A stretch of DNA of 64,000 nucleotides from Hyphomonas atlantica corrig. (GCF_000682715.1 NZ_AWFH01000002.1:1-64000), one strand, 5' to 3'; shown: positions 25,778 through 36,006, counted from the first letter of the stretch. Translations and numbers: made by a program. Notes: generated by a model from the sequence alone, not told the origin.

Positions 25778-26718
25778 ACACTCAGGTGAAAGCAGCAGTC
25801 ATTGGATCGGGAAATATCGGAACCGACCTCATGATCAAGATCATCAGGAACTCCAAGATCCTGGACATGGCCGCCATGGTTGGCATCGATCCGGATTCTG
25901 ACGGTCTCGCACGTGCCAGGAGACTGGGAGTCGCGACAACGCATGAAGGTATTGACGGCCTCCAGAAGCTGGAGTGCTGGAAGGACATACAGATCGTCTT
26001 CGACGCGACATCAGCGAACGCACACAAACACCATAATGACATTGTCACGGGCGCGGGAAAGGTCATGATTGACCTGACTCCCGCAGCGATCGGCCCGTAT
26101 GTTATCCCTGTCGTGAATGGAGACGCCCATCTGCAAGCGGACAATGTGAACATGGTCACGTGCGGGGGGCAGGCAACCATCCCGATTGTTGCGGCAGTGT
26201 CATCGGTCTCAACGGTCCATTATGGAGAGATTGTCGCCTCGATCGCATCAAAGTCGGCGGGGCCTGGCACACGGGCGAATATTGATGAATTCACAGAGAC
26301 CACCTCCCGGGGCATCGAAACGGTGGGCGGCGCCGCCAAGGGGAAGGCCATCATCGTGCTCAATCCCGCTGAGCCACCCATGATCATGCGTGATACAGTG
26401 TTCACCCTGTCGAGCGGGGCCGATGAATCTACCATCGAGGCGGCCATTCAGTCCATGGTCGAGCGCGTCAGATCCTATGTCCCCGGTTATCGCCTCAAAC
26501 AGAAGGTTCAGTTCGAACGGTTCGGCTCCAACAACAAGGTCGTGATCCCCGGACTGGGAGAATTCGAGGGCTTGAAAACCAGTGTCTTCCTCGAAGTGGA
26601 AGGGGCCGCCCATTATCTGCCCGCCTATGCCGGCAATCTTGATATCATGACCTCGGCCGGCCTTGCGACGGCAGAGAAGATCGCGCTGACGCGCTTTGCA
26701 AAGGAGCAATTGCAATGA
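25774..26718 (+). CDS. mhpF: acetaldehyde dehydrogenase (acylating)
   Basis: A 314-residue CoA-acylating aldehyde dehydrogenase of the MhpF/DmpF/BphJ type. NAD-binding GSGNIG at 11-16, catalytic Cys130 in [12 protein letters not shown], full family length. It turns the acetaldehyde (or propanal, if the substrate is alkyl-branched) released by the aldolase into acyl-CoA, with substrate channelling in the aldolase complex. ATGA overlaps join it to genes on both sides. Confidence 0.95.
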   Translation: MNTQVKAAVIGSGNIGTDLMIKIIRNSKILDMAAMVGIDPDSDGLARARRLGVATTHEGIDGLQKLECWKDIQIVFDATSANAHKHHNDIVTGAGKVMIDLTPAAIGPYVIPVVNGDAHLQADNVNMVTCGGQATIPIVAAVSSVSTVHYGEIVASIASKSAGPGTRANIDEFTETTSRGIETVGGAAKGKAIIVLNPAEPPMIMRDTVFTLSSGADESTIEAAIQSMVERVRSYVPGYRLKQKVQFERFGSNNKVVIPGLGEFEGLKTSVFLEVEGAAHYLPAYAGNLDIMTSAGLATAEKIALTRFAKEQLQ

Positions 26719-27746
26719 CATTCGATCCAGAAAAAGGCCGTCTTTACATTCAGGACGTCACGCTGCGGGATGGGATGCATGCCATCCGTCATCAATACGG
26801 ACTGGACCATGTTCGCCAGATTGCGCGCGCGCTTGATGAAGCTGGGGTCGATGCGATCGAAGTTGCGCATGGCGACGGGCTGAACGGATCCAGCTTCAAT
26901 TACGGATTCGGCGCCCATACGGATTGGGAGTGGATCGAGGCGGTCGCCGAAGTCGTCCAGTCGGCGCGGCTGACAACCTTGCTCCTGCCCGGCATCGGAA
27001 CCATTGAGGAACTGAAACACGCCTATTCTTCGGGCGTGCGATCCGTCAGAATTGCGACACATTGCACCGAGGCAGATATTTCAAAACAGCATATTGAAGC
27101 CGCGCGTGACCTTGGCATGGACACGGTGGGCTTCTTGATGATGAGTCACATGATTGAACCCGATCAGCTGGCGCAGCAGGCCAAGCTGATGGAGACCTAT
27201 GGCGCCGAATGCGTATATGTCACCGATAGCGGCGGCGCCATGGACATGGATGACTATCGCGCCCGGCTGGTGGCCTATGATCGCGTACTTAACCCCGAAA
27301 CAGAGCGCGGCGTGCATGCCCATCATAATCTTTCCCTCGGGGTTGCCAACTCGCTTGTCGCCGCACAAGCAGGCGCCATACGTGTCGATGCGTCCCTGGC
27401 AGGGATGGGGGCCGGAGCTGGCAATGCGCCTTTGGAAGTGTTCATTGCCGCCGCTGACCGGAAGGGCTGGACCCATGGCTGCGACCTGTTCAAGCTCATG
27501 GATGCCGCCGAGGATCTTGTCCGTCCCCTGCAGGACAGACCGGTCCAAGTCGACCGCGAAACCCTGTCACTTGGATATGCTGGCGTCTATTCCTCCTTCC
27601 TGAGGCATGCTGAAAAGGCCTCGGCAGACTATGGAGTCGACACGAGAGACATACTCGTTGAACTCGGCCGCCGAAGAATGGTTGGCGGGCAAGAAGACAT
27701 GATCGTGGATGTGGCGCTCGATCTGGTGGGGTCGACCGCCCGATAG
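26715..27746 (+). CDS. mhpE: 4-hydroxy-2-oxovalerate aldolase
   Basis: A 343-residue HMGL-like TIM-barrel aldolase (MhpE/DmpG/BphI). It starts with [16 protein letters not shown], whose RD pair binds substrate and metal, and has the metal-site HAHHNLSLG near residue 200 and the C-terminal communication domain. It splits 4-hydroxy-2-oxovalerate into pyruvate and acetaldehyde and partners the preceding dehydrogenase. Start overlaps that gene's stop by 4 bases. Last gene of the operon. Confidence 0.95.
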   Translation: MTFDPEKGRLYIQDVTLRDGMHAIRHQYGLDHVRQIARALDEAGVDAIEVAHGDGLNGSSFNYGFGAHTDWEWIEAVAEVVQSARLTTLLLPGIGTIEELKHAYSSGVRSVRIATHCTEADISKQHIEAARDLGMDTVGFLMMSHMIEPDQLAQQAKLMETYGAECVYVTDSGGAMDMDDYRARLVAYDRVLNPETERGVHAHHNLSLGVANSLVAAQAGAIRVDASLAGMGAGAGNAPLEVFIAAADRKGWTHGCDLFKLMDAAEDLVRPLQDRPVQVDRETLSLGYAGVYSSFLRHAEKASADYGVDTRDILVELGRRRMVGGQEDMIVDVALDLVGSTAR

Positions 27747-27776
27747 CCTGGTACAGGAGGCCCTGTTGCGCCGGCG

Positions 27777-28385
27777 CTAGCCATGCTTGCGCAACAGGGC
27801 ATGCTTCAGATTGGGCAACCGGTCTGCCCCGAAATACATATCGTCTTCATCCAGAAAGAAAGTCGGGACACCGAAGACGCCTCTCGCGATCGCCTCATCC
27901 GTATTGGCCCGCAGACCTGTCCGGACCTTGGGCGCATTGGCGCGCTCAACCAGGTGCACGCCTTCCCAGCCGAGCGAATCTGCAATCCCGGCGAGCACCG
28001 CTGGATCCGCTATATCTTGATCCTGCGACCAGTAAGCCTCGTAAACCGCGCGGATCCAGGCGACGAAGTCTTTTGCATCATGTTCCGCCAGGACCATACT
28101 GACCCGCATTGCGGCTGCACTGTTGACGGGGAAAATGCTTGGCGGAAAATTCACCACCTTCCCCGTATTCCTCGCCCAATCCTGTATGTCTTTGGCGTTG
28201 TAGGCCATCTTGGCAGGCACATGCTCGCGAACATGGTAGACGCTGGAATTCACCGCATTGAATATGCCCCCCACCAGAACGGGCCGCCAGATCAAGGTCT
28301 CCCCATATTCTGCAGCCAGGGGCTGCACGCCCTCAAAACCGAAATATGCCCAGGGACTTGCGCAATCCAAATAGACTTCGATCAT
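27777..28385 (-). CDS. 2-hydroxychromene-2-carboxylate isomerase-like DsbA-family protein
   Basis: A 202-residue kappa-class GST/DsbA-fold protein. It begins EVYLDCASPWAYFGFEGVQPL, with the Ser of the SPWAY motif in the glutathione-binding place, and ends GVFGVPTFFLDEDDMYFGADRLP, typical of NahD. AAGGAG precedes the ATG at 28385. NahD enzymes isomerise hydroxychromene carboxylates in naphthalene-like pathways; presence here points to a polycyclic or fused-ring intermediate. It faces the aldolase gene tail to tail and is divergent from the acyl-CoA dehydrogenase pair, with the 17-bp motif between. Confidence 0.85.
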   Translation of the reverse strand: MIEVYLDCASPWAYFGFEGVQPLAAEYGETLIWRPVLVGGIFNAVNSSVYHVREHVPAKMAYNAKDIQDWARNTGKVVNFPPSIFPVNSAAAMRVSMVLAEHDAKDFVAWIRAVYEAYWSQDQDIADPAVLAGIADSLGWEGVHLVERANAPKVRTGLRANTDEAIARGVFGVPTFFLDEDDMYFGADRLPNLKHALLRKHG

Positions 28386-28455
28386 GCCACTCTTCTCCTT
28401 GCCGCAAATGCTTCGTGTCAGGGCCGGATCCTCAGCCCAAGGGGATCTCATAGAT

Positions 28456-28472
28456 AGTACTTTTGTTTTATT
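28456..28472 (+). promoter_or_regulatory. shared 17-bp operator-like motif
   Basis: AGTAC-TTTT-GTTTTATT, between the divergent isomerase-like gene (start 28385) and acyl-CoA dehydrogenase gene (start 28670). Confidence 0.65.
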
Positions 28473-28669
28473 TTGAGAGATTACTCTAGGGGTTCCCGCT
28501 TTTTTTCAACTATCTGAAATCTCTTTACGTGTTGTGTATACAGGCTTTTTCAGGATTTTTGCCGGATCGGATAATTTTTCGTCGCCCCGCATTATAGACT
28601 TATGATCCAGTATTATTCTATAGAATCGCGATCAACAGGAATGTGACGGCCACAGGCAAGGAGACAAGT

Positions 28670-29872
28670 ATGGATTTCAATCTTCCAAGTGAGACTGACC
28701 CCAGGCGATTGGAAATCCGGGCCTGGTTCGAGGCGCACCCCGACCCAAGCTACACCCAGATTGCCGAGCGTGGCCTGGCGGCCCCCAACTGGCCGGCCCC
28801 ATGGGGGTTGAGCGCAGATCCTGAAACACAATATATCATCGAAGAGGAATTCGCCCGGGCCGGCATCATTCCCCCGTACAATATCAATGCGATTGCGGTA
28901 AACCAGTGCGGCCAATCCCTGCTCGTCCATGGCACCGATGCCCAGAGGGAAGAATTCCTGCCGCCCGCTCTGGCCTGCGAACACATATGGTGCATGCTCT
29001 TCAGCGAACCGTCAGGCGGGTCTGATTTGGCAGCCATCCGGACCACGGCGCGTCGGGAGGGAGACCACTACATCATCAATGGGCAAAAAATTTGGACCTC
29101 AGCAGCCGACAAGGCGACTGTCGGCGTCCTGGTGGCCCGGACAGATCCTTCCCTGCCGAAGCATAAGGGGCTTAGCCAATTCCTTCTGGACATGAACACA
29201 CCCGGCGTCACCGTGCGCCCCATTTACGACATGTCCGGAGAAGAAAACGAGTATAATGAGGTCTTCTTCGACGATGTCCGAATTCCCGCCGATCGCCTGC
29301 TCGGCAAGGAAGGCGATGGATGGCGTCTGGTGATGGAGCAATTGCAGACCGAACGCTCGGCCATGACCAAGCCTGGAGCAGTATGGGGCTTCGGCCCCAC
29401 GGCCCGTGAATTGATGTCCGGACTGATCGAAACAGGGAAGATCAAGGACCCGCTGGTGCGGGATGAAGCCGCTCAGCTCTTCATTGAAGGCGAAATGCTC
29501 CGCCTGCTGGTGTATCGCAATATGAGCAATCGCATCAATGGAAAGCCCGCCGGCCTGGAGGGCAATCTCGGCAAGATGATTGCCTCCCCTCACGGACAGA
29601 AACTCAGCGATCTTGCCAAGCGGACCCAGGGCGCGGCCGGTCTGATTGAAAATCAGGACGTTCTGCCCCTGCCTGACAAGCATTATGGCCTGTTCAGCAA
29701 TTGGGATTATGCGTTCTGGTTTGGTCCTGCCTCCACATTGGGGGTCGGCACACAGGAAATCCTCAAGAATACAGTTGCCGAGCACGTGCTTGGTCTTCCG
29801 CGCGACACAGACCCCACAGCAAAGGTCCCGTTCAAGGAAATCAACAAAACCAAGCTCAAAGCAGCGAGCTGA
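28670..29872 (+). CDS. acyl-CoA dehydrogenase, first subunit of a pair
   Basis: A 400-residue acyl-CoA dehydrogenase. It has the FAD-site MLFSEPSGGSDLA, the IINGQKIWTS beta domain and the C-terminal helix GTQEILKNTVAEHVLGLPR. AAGGAGAC precedes the ATG at 28670; an in-frame ATG at 28643 is less well placed. It is 12 bases from the second dehydrogenase gene. Paired genes like these encode heteromeric enzymes that act on bulky CoA esters such as steroid side chains and cyclic acids, which fits a polycyclic substrate. Probably moves electrons to an ETF not encoded here. Confidence 0.9.
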   Translation: MDFNLPSETDPRRLEIRAWFEAHPDPSYTQIAERGLAAPNWPAPWGLSADPETQYIIEEEFARAGIIPPYNINAIAVNQCGQSLLVHGTDAQREEFLPPALACEHIWCMLFSEPSGGSDLAAIRTTARREGDHYIINGQKIWTSAADKATVGVLVARTDPSLPKHKGLSQFLLDMNTPGVTVRPIYDMSGEENEYNEVFFDDVRIPADRLLGKEGDGWRLVMEQLQTERSAMTKPGAVWGFGPTARELMSGLIETGKIKDPLVRDEAAQLFIEGEMLRLLVYRNMSNRINGKPAGLEGNLGKMIASPHGQKLSDLAKRTQGAAGLIENQDVLPLPDKHYGLFSNWDYAFWFGPASTLGVGTQEILKNTVAEHVLGLPRDTDPTAKVPFKEINKTKLKAAS

Positions 29873-29884
29873 TAGGAGACACTG

Positions 29885-30994
29885 ATGAATTTCTCACTTG
29901 ATGAAGATCATATCGCCCTCCGCGACGCAGCGGCCAGCTTTCTGGACAAGGAAGTGGACCTTTCGCTCCTGCTCACGCATGGGCGGACGGTTCAGGATTC
30001 CAATTATGACGGCCTCTGGAAGAAGATTGTGGAGCTGGGATGGCCCGGCATTGTCATCCCCGAAGCGTTCGGTGGCCTCGGTATGGATTATATCGATCTT
30101 GTCATGATCATCGGTGAAATGGGGCGCACGCTTGCCCCAGCCCCGCTGTTCGGTACGCTGGCTGGGGCCTGGGCGATTGAACGGGCCGGCTCAGCTGCCC
30201 AGAAGGCGGATATCCTGCCCTTGATTGCAAGTGGAGAGCGGCAAGTCTGTCTTGCGATCGCGGACGCTTCCGGGGCGCCCGGAGAAGGTGTTAAAGCCAC
30301 CCCCACGAACGGGGGCTACACCCTGACAGGCGAGAAGTCTTATGTCGTTGATGCAGACTGCGCTGACCAGATTGTCGTGATGGGCCAGGACGACACGTAT
30401 TATCTCGTGGACAGGCATGCAGACGGCGTTGACGTATCTCTCCTGCCCTGGCGCGATATTACACGACAAGTCTGTTCCGTACGGTTTGACGATGCGCCTG
30501 CAGAGCGTCTGGAACAATCGGGCAATGTGTGGCCCTGGGTGAAGGATCGCCTGTATCTTCTTCTTGCAGCCGAAAGCGCTGCTGGAATTGCGACCGTGCT
30601 CGCGGACACCGTTGGCTACGCCAATGAGCGAGTCGCGTTCGGGCGCCCCATCGGGGCCTTTCAGTCAATCAAGCACCAATTGGCCGAGATCGCCGCGCAG
30701 AGTGAATGTGCAACAGCCGGCGTACAATATGCCGCCTGGGCATTGAGCGTAGTCGATGCAAAAGCGCCCCTGGCTGCCGCGATGGCTCAGGCCTATGCGA
30801 GCGAAGCCTACAAGACAGCTACGCATCGCAATATCCAGGTCTATGGTGCAATCGGATTCACGTGGGAAATGAAAAACCATCTTTATTACAAGCGCGCCCG
30901 CGCCAATTCCGAACTCCTGGGCGCGCCGCGCCAGCAGAGAGAAGAAATCGTTCTGTGGCTTGAAACTGACCGCCCCGACAAGGCCGCAGCTTAG
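29885..30994 (+). CDS. acyl-CoA dehydrogenase, second subunit of a pair
   Basis: A 369-residue acyl-CoA dehydrogenase with diverged N-terminal half (the usual SEPxxGSD loop is replaced around AIADASGAPGEG) and a normal C-terminal half (NERVAFGRPIGAFQSIKHQLAE, then YGAIGFTWEM with the family's late Glu). GGAG lies before the ATG, 12 bases after its partner's stop. The weakened FAD loop supports a complex in which the two subunits share active sites, as in ChsE-type enzymes. Confidence 0.9.
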   Translation: MNFSLDEDHIALRDAAASFLDKEVDLSLLLTHGRTVQDSNYDGLWKKIVELGWPGIVIPEAFGGLGMDYIDLVMIIGEMGRTLAPAPLFGTLAGAWAIERAGSAAQKADILPLIASGERQVCLAIADASGAPGEGVKATPTNGGYTLTGEKSYVVDADCADQIVVMGQDDTYYLVDRHADGVDVSLLPWRDITRQVCSVRFDDAPAERLEQSGNVWPWVKDRLYLLLAAESAAGIATVLADTVGYANERVAFGRPIGAFQSIKHQLAEIAAQSECATAGVQYAAWALSVVDAKAPLAAAMAQAYASEAYKTATHRNIQVYGAIGFTWEMKNHLYYKRARANSELLGAPRQQREEIVLWLETDRPDKAAA

Positions 30995-31131
30995 CAAAGA
31001 TCTGGATCGATTGGCCAGCATACGCGCCATCCAGGCGTGATGTGTCATACACTCATGTCCGGCCTCGATTCAAACCTATATCGAGCGAACAGGCATCCAG
31101 AGCCCGTGGCTATGATGTCTGAGGGATACAT

Positions 31132-31806
31132 ATGAATGTTTCTGAAGCCGTGTCGCGGCGCATCTCCACACGCGCCTTCCTGGCCGATCCGTTGCCCGAG
31201 ACAGAGGTCCGGGACTGGCTGACAGCGGCCCAGCGCGCCCCATCCGGGGGTAACATCCAGCCCTGGCGGACAATTGTCGTCACCGGACAGGCGCGATCCG
31301 ATGTCATTTCAGACATCGGATCGGTGCTGGAAACTTTTCCTGAAGGTCAAGCCACAGAGCATCCCATCTACCCTCCTGATCTCTGGCCTCCTTACGAGAC
31401 GCGCCGTCGACGGGTCGGGATCATGCTGTATGAAACCCTCGGCATTCAGCGCGGGGACCTTGCTGGTCGCCGGACCTGGTTTCAACGGAATTTTGAATTC
31501 TTTGAGGCCCCTGTCGGACTCTTCTTGATACTGGACGAACGCATGGGTCATGGCCAATGGGGGCATGCGGGCATGTATCTCCAGACACTGGCCCTCTTGG
31601 CCGAGGAACGCGGCTGGGGCACTTGCCTGCAGGAGTGCTGGGGCATGGTTCGGCCTGCCCTGAAGACCCATTTCGCGCTTGGCCCTGGCGAAATGGTCTG
31701 GTGTGGGATGGCCGTCGGGAAGCCCGATGGATCACATCCGGTCAACACCTTGCGTGCAGAGCGCGCGAATCTCGAAGACGTTGCGGAATTACACGGATTT
31801 CCTTGA
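31132..31806 (+). CDS. nitroreductase-family flavoprotein
   Basis: A 224-residue FMN-dependent nitroreductase-fold protein: SRRISTRAFLADPLP at the start (FMN phosphate site), APSGGNIQPW near 40-49, and WGTCLQECWG late. GAGGGA precedes the ATG. Members of the family reduce nitro groups, quinones or enones, or cut flavin rings. Its role in the cluster cannot be told. It stands alone, 137 bases after the dehydrogenase pair, and could be carried on the same message. Confidence 0.85.
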   Translation: MNVSEAVSRRISTRAFLADPLPETEVRDWLTAAQRAPSGGNIQPWRTIVVTGQARSDVISDIGSVLETFPEGQATEHPIYPPDLWPPYETRRRRVGIMLYETLGIQRGDLAGRRTWFQRNFEFFEAPVGLFLILDERMGHGQWGHAGMYLQTLALLAEERGWGTCLQECWGMVRPALKTHFALGPGEMVWCGMAVGKPDGSHPVNTLRAERANLEDVAELHGFP

Positions 31807-31938
31807 CGCCTTCCCTGGCTATCTCAAACAAGACGACCGCTCACGCGACCGCTATAACATGACAGCAGGTGCCGAGCGGCGCCCTGTCCGGCGGGTGGAA
31901 GCCGGACGGGCCGGCAGATCCGGCCCGTCTTTCCCTCA

Positions 31939-32781
31939 TCACCCAGTCCGAATGAAATCGGCAATCAGGGAATTGAACTCGGTGGCCTTCTCCCATTGCG
32001 CCCAATGTCCACATTTGGAATAGATATGCAGGTCAGCATTCGGAATACGCCGCAAAAACTGGAAGGCCATGTCTACCGGAAGCACGCGATCTTCCAGACC
32101 CCAGATAATCAGGGTCTCATGTGATATGGTTTCCAGCTCACGACGCCAGAGATCATTTGCCTTGTTGTGGACCTGACCCGCGAGCGGTGGCGATGCGAGC
32201 ACTTCAGGCCGCGTTGCCGTTTCGTAGCGTTGCTCGATGAGCTCGGGTGTAATGTCAGACCGGTCATAAACCAGCAAGTCCACGACCCGGTCCACCTTTT
32301 CAACAGACGGTCCATCTCCATCATAGAAGCTCGCCATACGCATGATCCCTTCTGTCGGGAAGGTGGACGTCACGGGCATCCCTCCCCCAGGCCCCATGAG
32401 AATGAGCTTCTCGACGCGCTCAGGATGTGTGAGCGCCAGAACAAGCGCTGTGCCGCCGCCCAGCGAGTTTCCAACAAGGCTTGCCGACTCCAGGCCCAGA
32501 TGGTCCATCAATTCCAGAAGCGCTTCGGCCATGGAATCAAACATGCCGCCTTCGATCTTGCGATTCTGCGATTCACCAAATCCCGGATGATCATAGACAA
32601 TGGACCGGAACCCCTGATCAGCCAGCGACTGCATGTTGCGGCTGAAATTACTGAAGCCATAAGCTCCGGGTCCTCCGCCATGGATGAAGATCACAGCCGG
32701 GCCTTTTCCTGCCTCGTGGTATCGAATGCGTCCTTTCGGCAAATCGGCAAAATGACTTTTTGGGGTTTCTGGTTTGGCCAT
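31939..32781 (-). CDS. meta-cleavage product alpha/beta hydrolase
   Basis: A 280-residue alpha/beta hydrolase of the BphD/MhpC/HsaD group. FIHGGGPGAYGFSNFSRN (oxyanion region), nucleophile Ser in VGNSLGGG, acid Asp in WGLEDRVLP and His in KCGHWAQWE. GAGGAG precedes the ATG at 32781. It should cut the C-C bond of the 2-hydroxy-6-oxo-dienoate made by an extradiol dioxygenase, yielding hydroxypentadienoate for the MhpD-like hydratase plus an acid. Divergent from the MaoC gene with a 17-bp motif between. Confidence 0.9.
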   Translation of the reverse strand: MAKPETPKSHFADLPKGRIRYHEAGKGPAVIFIHGGGPGAYGFSNFSRNMQSLADQGFRSIVYDHPGFGESQNRKIEGGMFDSMAEALLELMDHLGLESASLVGNSLGGGTALVLALTHPERVEKLILMGPGGGMPVTSTFPTEGIMRMASFYDGDGPSVEKVDRVVDLLVYDRSDITPELIEQRYETATRPEVLASPPLAGQVHNKANDLWRRELETISHETLIIWGLEDRVLPVDMAFQFLRRIPNADLHIYSKCGHWAQWEKATEFNSLIADFIRTG

Positions 32782-32901
32782 CGGTTTCACTCCTCTTTCA
32801 TATGTGAGTTTGTCTATTCGTGTTGATTTGGGGACGCTTAAAAAGCGAATATCCCGCACAAAAGCCCTCTCGCCCTGTCTGCCACATATGCAGATGCGAT
32901 T

Positions 32902-32918
32902 AAAGCGCTTGTTTTGAT
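32902..32918 (+). promoter_or_regulatory. shared 17-bp operator-like motif (weaker copy)
   Basis: AAAGC-GCTT-GTTTTGAT, between the hydrolase (start 32781) and MaoC gene (start 33027). Confidence 0.45.
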
Positions 32919-33026
32919 TTCAAGGATTGGCCATACTGAAATCCGTAGGGCAAGCCCCCTTTATGGCCTCCCCTGCCACTATGAAATGGACCCTCAGTCC
33001 AGGGATCAGAAAGCGTCAGGACGCAG

Positions 33027-33911
33027 ATGAGTATGAATATCGTGAGAGACGAATCGCTGCCAAGAATTGACTATGACCACGTCATGTCGCTGACAAAGGC
33101 GAGTGCTCACGCGTGGACGGAGAAGGATGCGATCCTGTACGCCCTGGGAATTGGAATGGGCGCCGATCCTCTGGATGAGACCGAATTGCGTTTTGTCTAT
33201 GAGGACGGTCTCAAAGTCTTCCCCACCTTTCCTGTCGCTGTCGGATTTCACGGGGGCGCGTTGGAGGACATCGGCATAGACTACCGCTATGTCCTGCATG
33301 GTGAACATGCCGTGACGCTGCATCGGCCCTTCCCCGCAAGCGGACGCGCCTCCGCCGCCAGCCGTATCTCAGGAGCATGGGACAAGGGAGCCGCTAAGGG
33401 TGCGATCTTTTCCCAGGAGAAAATCCTGACCCTTGATGGCGACACTCAGCCCCTCGCCACCCTTCAGACGACAAGTTTCGCTCGGGCGGAAGGCGGGTTT
33501 GGCGGCCCGCGAGACGGGCAACCGAGTCCGCACAGGCCGCCCTCACGTTCGCCAGATCACATCTTGAGGATCGCCACCACACCTGGTCAGGCCTTGCTGT
33601 ACAGACAATCGGGAGATCTCAACCCCCTCCATGCAGATCCGGGCACGGCACGAGCCGCCGGTTATGAACGCCCGATCCTTCACGGTCTCTGCTCCTTCGC
33701 TATCTGCTGCCGCGCAGTGATGGCCACTTATTGCAATTTTGACCCTTCTCGAATTCAGCATCATCAGGTGCGATTTTCAGCACCCGTCTATCCAGGGGAA
33801 ACCCTTGCGATTGCTCTGTGGAAAGATGGTAAAACCGTCTCATTTGAGGCCCGGGTGGAGTCGCGGGGGATCACGGCGATCCGGAACGGATTGACCCTTC
33901 TGACAGAATAG
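33027..33911 (+). CDS. MaoC-type enoyl-CoA hydratase (double hotdog)
   Basis: A 294-residue fused two-hotdog hydratase 2. The N-terminal half is the non-catalytic dehydratase-like domain (TKASAHAWTEKDAILYALGIG); the C-terminal half has YRQSGDLNPLHADPGTARAA, with the catalytic Asp and His, then ILHGLCSFA. This is the type that hydrates bulky 2-enoyl-CoAs, for example in bile acid and cholesterol side-chain breakdown. It follows naturally after the acyl-CoA dehydrogenase pair. A second ATG two codons on (33033) is an alternative start. Confidence 0.88.
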   Translation: MSMNIVRDESLPRIDYDHVMSLTKASAHAWTEKDAILYALGIGMGADPLDETELRFVYEDGLKVFPTFPVAVGFHGGALEDIGIDYRYVLHGEHAVTLHRPFPASGRASAASRISGAWDKGAAKGAIFSQEKILTLDGDTQPLATLQTTSFARAEGGFGGPRDGQPSPHRPPSRSPDHILRIATTPGQALLYRQSGDLNPLHADPGTARAAGYERPILHGLCSFAICCRAVMATYCNFDPSRIQHHQVRFSAPVYPGETLAIALWKDGKTVSFEARVESRGITAIRNGLTLLTE

Positions 33912-33982
33912 TCGTTTCCCGATCTGGTTTCGCAGAACATGTTCTGCGCTCCACGCGGGCTGTGGAAAGAAGTTCACGCGGC

Positions 33983-34504
33983 TTATACGATAATGCTGAT
34001 CCGCCCCTGAGGGCGAAGCGTGTTCATATCGATCTGCGTCCGTTTCGCCATGATCTTAAAATTGCCGCTGGCGAAGCTCAGCGTGTACAGATGATGACCG
34101 CAAAACATATCCGTGACGTCATTCTTGGAACGGTGCGTAATGAACCGGCTCGCCACTTTGCAAACACCCTCATCGTGATCCAGGAGTCTCACATTTCCAA
34201 TCATTCGAGAGCAGATGGATCGAGGCCATTCTGAATGATTGCCCCGCTTCTTGAGTCGCTCGACACGATGGCGAAGGCGGAAATAATTATCTGATATGTA
34301 AAACAGATTGGTAGACGAGCTTGCCTCGTCTGAAGCTCCCGCCTGGGGCACCTCATAGCTTCCCCCTTCCTGAAACAAGGCAAACCAGTCATCGAGCCGC
34401 CATTCATCAAGCATCGCAGCCTCCTCATAAAGAAAGGCCTCAATCTCCCGATGATCCAGCTCCGCGCCGGATGCCAATCCGCTCTTCCCGCTCGTCAAGC
34501 TCAT
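33983..34504 (-). CDS. Rieske dioxygenase beta subunit
   Basis: A 173-residue ring-hydroxylating dioxygenase small subunit: AFLYEEAAMLDEWRLDDWFAL near the N-terminus, DNYFRLRHRVERL and the family's R.I.N V SRFITHRS strand, with a NTF2-like fold. It stabilises the alpha3beta3 oxygenase. Its ATG at 34504 overlaps the alpha subunit stop by 4 bases, fixing the start and showing coupled translation. An in-frame ATG at 34546 lies inside alpha. Confidence 0.9.
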   Translation of the reverse strand: MSLTSGKSGLASGAELDHREIEAFLYEEAAMLDEWRLDDWFALFQEGGSYEVPQAGASDEASSSTNLFYISDNYFRLRHRVERLKKRGNHSEWPRSICSRMIGNVRLLDHDEGVCKVASRFITHRSKNDVTDMFCGHHLYTLSFASGNFKIMAKRTQIDMNTLRPQGRISIIV

Positions 34505-35787
34505 GCCCGATCCTCCATCCGGTCTGACCATTCTCTCCAAAAACACCGCATCTGCTCTTCATCCGTCGCTTCGAATTTGGGCTTCAGCATGCCTCTGGAA
34601 ATGTCATTCCATGCCAGCTCATCCAAGGCCGCATATCCTCTTTGGGCGGATTCGAGTGCTTCGACGTCGTCAGGGGTCGCGAATCCGCCGGGTCCGAGAA
34701 ATTCAAGAAAATTATCCAGGCGTCGCTTCCGGAAACCTTCGGACTCCCCCTTCACGCCGAGTGCCCAGGCACTGACATTCATGTTGTTTGGTGCCAGGGG
34801 ATAAAAGGTCCTGATTGTGACGGCCATGATGTCATTGATGACAAGATTGGGAAAGATCCCCGTATTCCGCCCCAGCATGGCAATCCTGTTGGCGTGTTCC
34901 TCGCCCACCCGTGAGACAAGTTCGCGCTTGATTTGCGCAATTTCCGATTTTGCATCCTCTCCCCAGGCCGGGATCCATTTGGCAACCGGCCGGCCCCATG
35001 GAGCATTGCCCTCAATCGCAGCATGACCATTCTGAAGATTCCAGACATGGGTCTCTGCAGGCATTTCTGCAGCGCCCCCGATCGCATCTGCGAGATACTC
35101 AAAATACGTGCCGTGCGTATCGATGGCATGATAGCCATCATAACTGTTCTCCATGAGGAGTTTCCAGTTCGCGCGTATACTGTATTTCTGCTCACCCCCA
35201 ATGACCTCCATCCCATCAGGTCCGTGATCACAAAGCATGTCGAGAATGCTCCGTGCATCTGCCAGATAAGTTTCCAGAGACACCGCCCCAGCATCATAGT
35301 TGAGAAAGTAGAAGCCCCGATATTCTGCGAGTTTGGGTACACTTCTGAGATTTGCGCACCCATCGGAATTGAAATCGTCCGGATATGTGCCCGGTGGCAT
35401 GCGCGTGGCAAATTTCCCGTTATTGTTGAAGGCCCAGCCATGATAAAAACACTTGAAAGCCAATGCGTTTCCGCGGGCCTCTCGCTCCACCATTGCCCCC
35501 CGGTGCGGGCACGTATTCATGAAGGCATGAAACGCGCCCTGCCTGTCGCGATTGAATATCACTTCCTTGCCGCCCACATTTCGGGTGAGGAAATCATTGG
35601 CTTTGGACAATTCCGACTCGTGTCCGAGATAGAGCCAGCACCGGTTGAAGATCCGGTCTCGTTCCCGGGTCAAAATATCTTCATCCACGAAGCTCTTTCG
35701 CGCCACCCTGAACAGGCCGCGCTCTCGGTCATCTATGATATAGGGGCTGATGCGAGTCTCTCGCCTGTCAATGTCTGTAACACTCAT
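34501..35787 (-). CDS. Rieske [2Fe-2S] ring-hydroxylating dioxygenase alpha subunit
   Basis: A 428-residue oxygenase large subunit. Rieske ligands are Cys93, His95, Cys113 and His116 (NTCPHRG, CFYHGW). The mononuclear iron site is His220 and His225 in ENSYDGYHAIDTH, with bridging Asp217. It should insert O2 into an aromatic ring or hydroxylate a ring substituent with electrons from a ferredoxin. A second ATG 54 bases upstream (35841) has GGTG before it and cannot be excluded as the start. Promoter and operator are seen upstream (see 35915). No dihydrodiol dehydrogenase of the usual type follows; one of the SDRs could fill that role. Confidence 0.92.
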   Translation of the reverse strand: MSVTDIDRRETRISPYIIDDRERGLFRVARKSFVDEDILTRERDRIFNRCWLYLGHESELSKANDFLTRNVGGKEVIFNRDRQGAFHAFMNTCPHRGAMVEREARGNALAFKCFYHGWAFNNNGKFATRMPPGTYPDDFNSDGCANLRSVPKLAEYRGFYFLNYDAGAVSLETYLADARSILDMLCDHGPDGMEVIGGEQKYSIRANWKLLMENSYDGYHAIDTHGTYFEYLADAIGGAAEMPAETHVWNLQNGHAAIEGNAPWGRPVAKWIPAWGEDAKSEIAQIKRELVSRVGEEHANRIAMLGRNTGIFPNLVINDIMAVTIRTFYPLAPNNMNVSAWALGVKGESEGFRKRRLDNFLEFLGPGGFATPDDVEALESAQRGYAALDELAWNDISRGMLKPKFEATDEEQMRCFWREWSDRMEDRA

Positions 35788-35914
35788 GATGCGCTTCACT
35801 CCGGATATACGGGCCGGCAGATCGGGTCCGTAGTCATTCACCTGTGTGCGGTGCCACTTTTGGGCCCCGCACGGTTACAATGTTCCACCCCCTGAATTTA
35901 GGGAGCTCTCACAT

Positions 35915-35925
35915 TGGTTGGACCA
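35915..35925. promoter_or_regulatory. FadR/GntR-type operator at the Rieske promoter
   Basis: TGGT-TGG-ACCA. On the minus strand a TTGACA box (35950-35945), a 16-base spacer and TAATGG (35928-35923) form a promoter for the Rieske genes, and the operator overlaps its -10. It lies within a longer direct repeat (35913-35939). Confidence 0.65.
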
Positions 35926-36006
35926 TTATTCCATTAAGTCGGTCTGTCAATCAGGTCGCCTGCGACAATTCGGAACTGGTCTCTGCCGCGTCTCCCCCGG
36001 CCCACC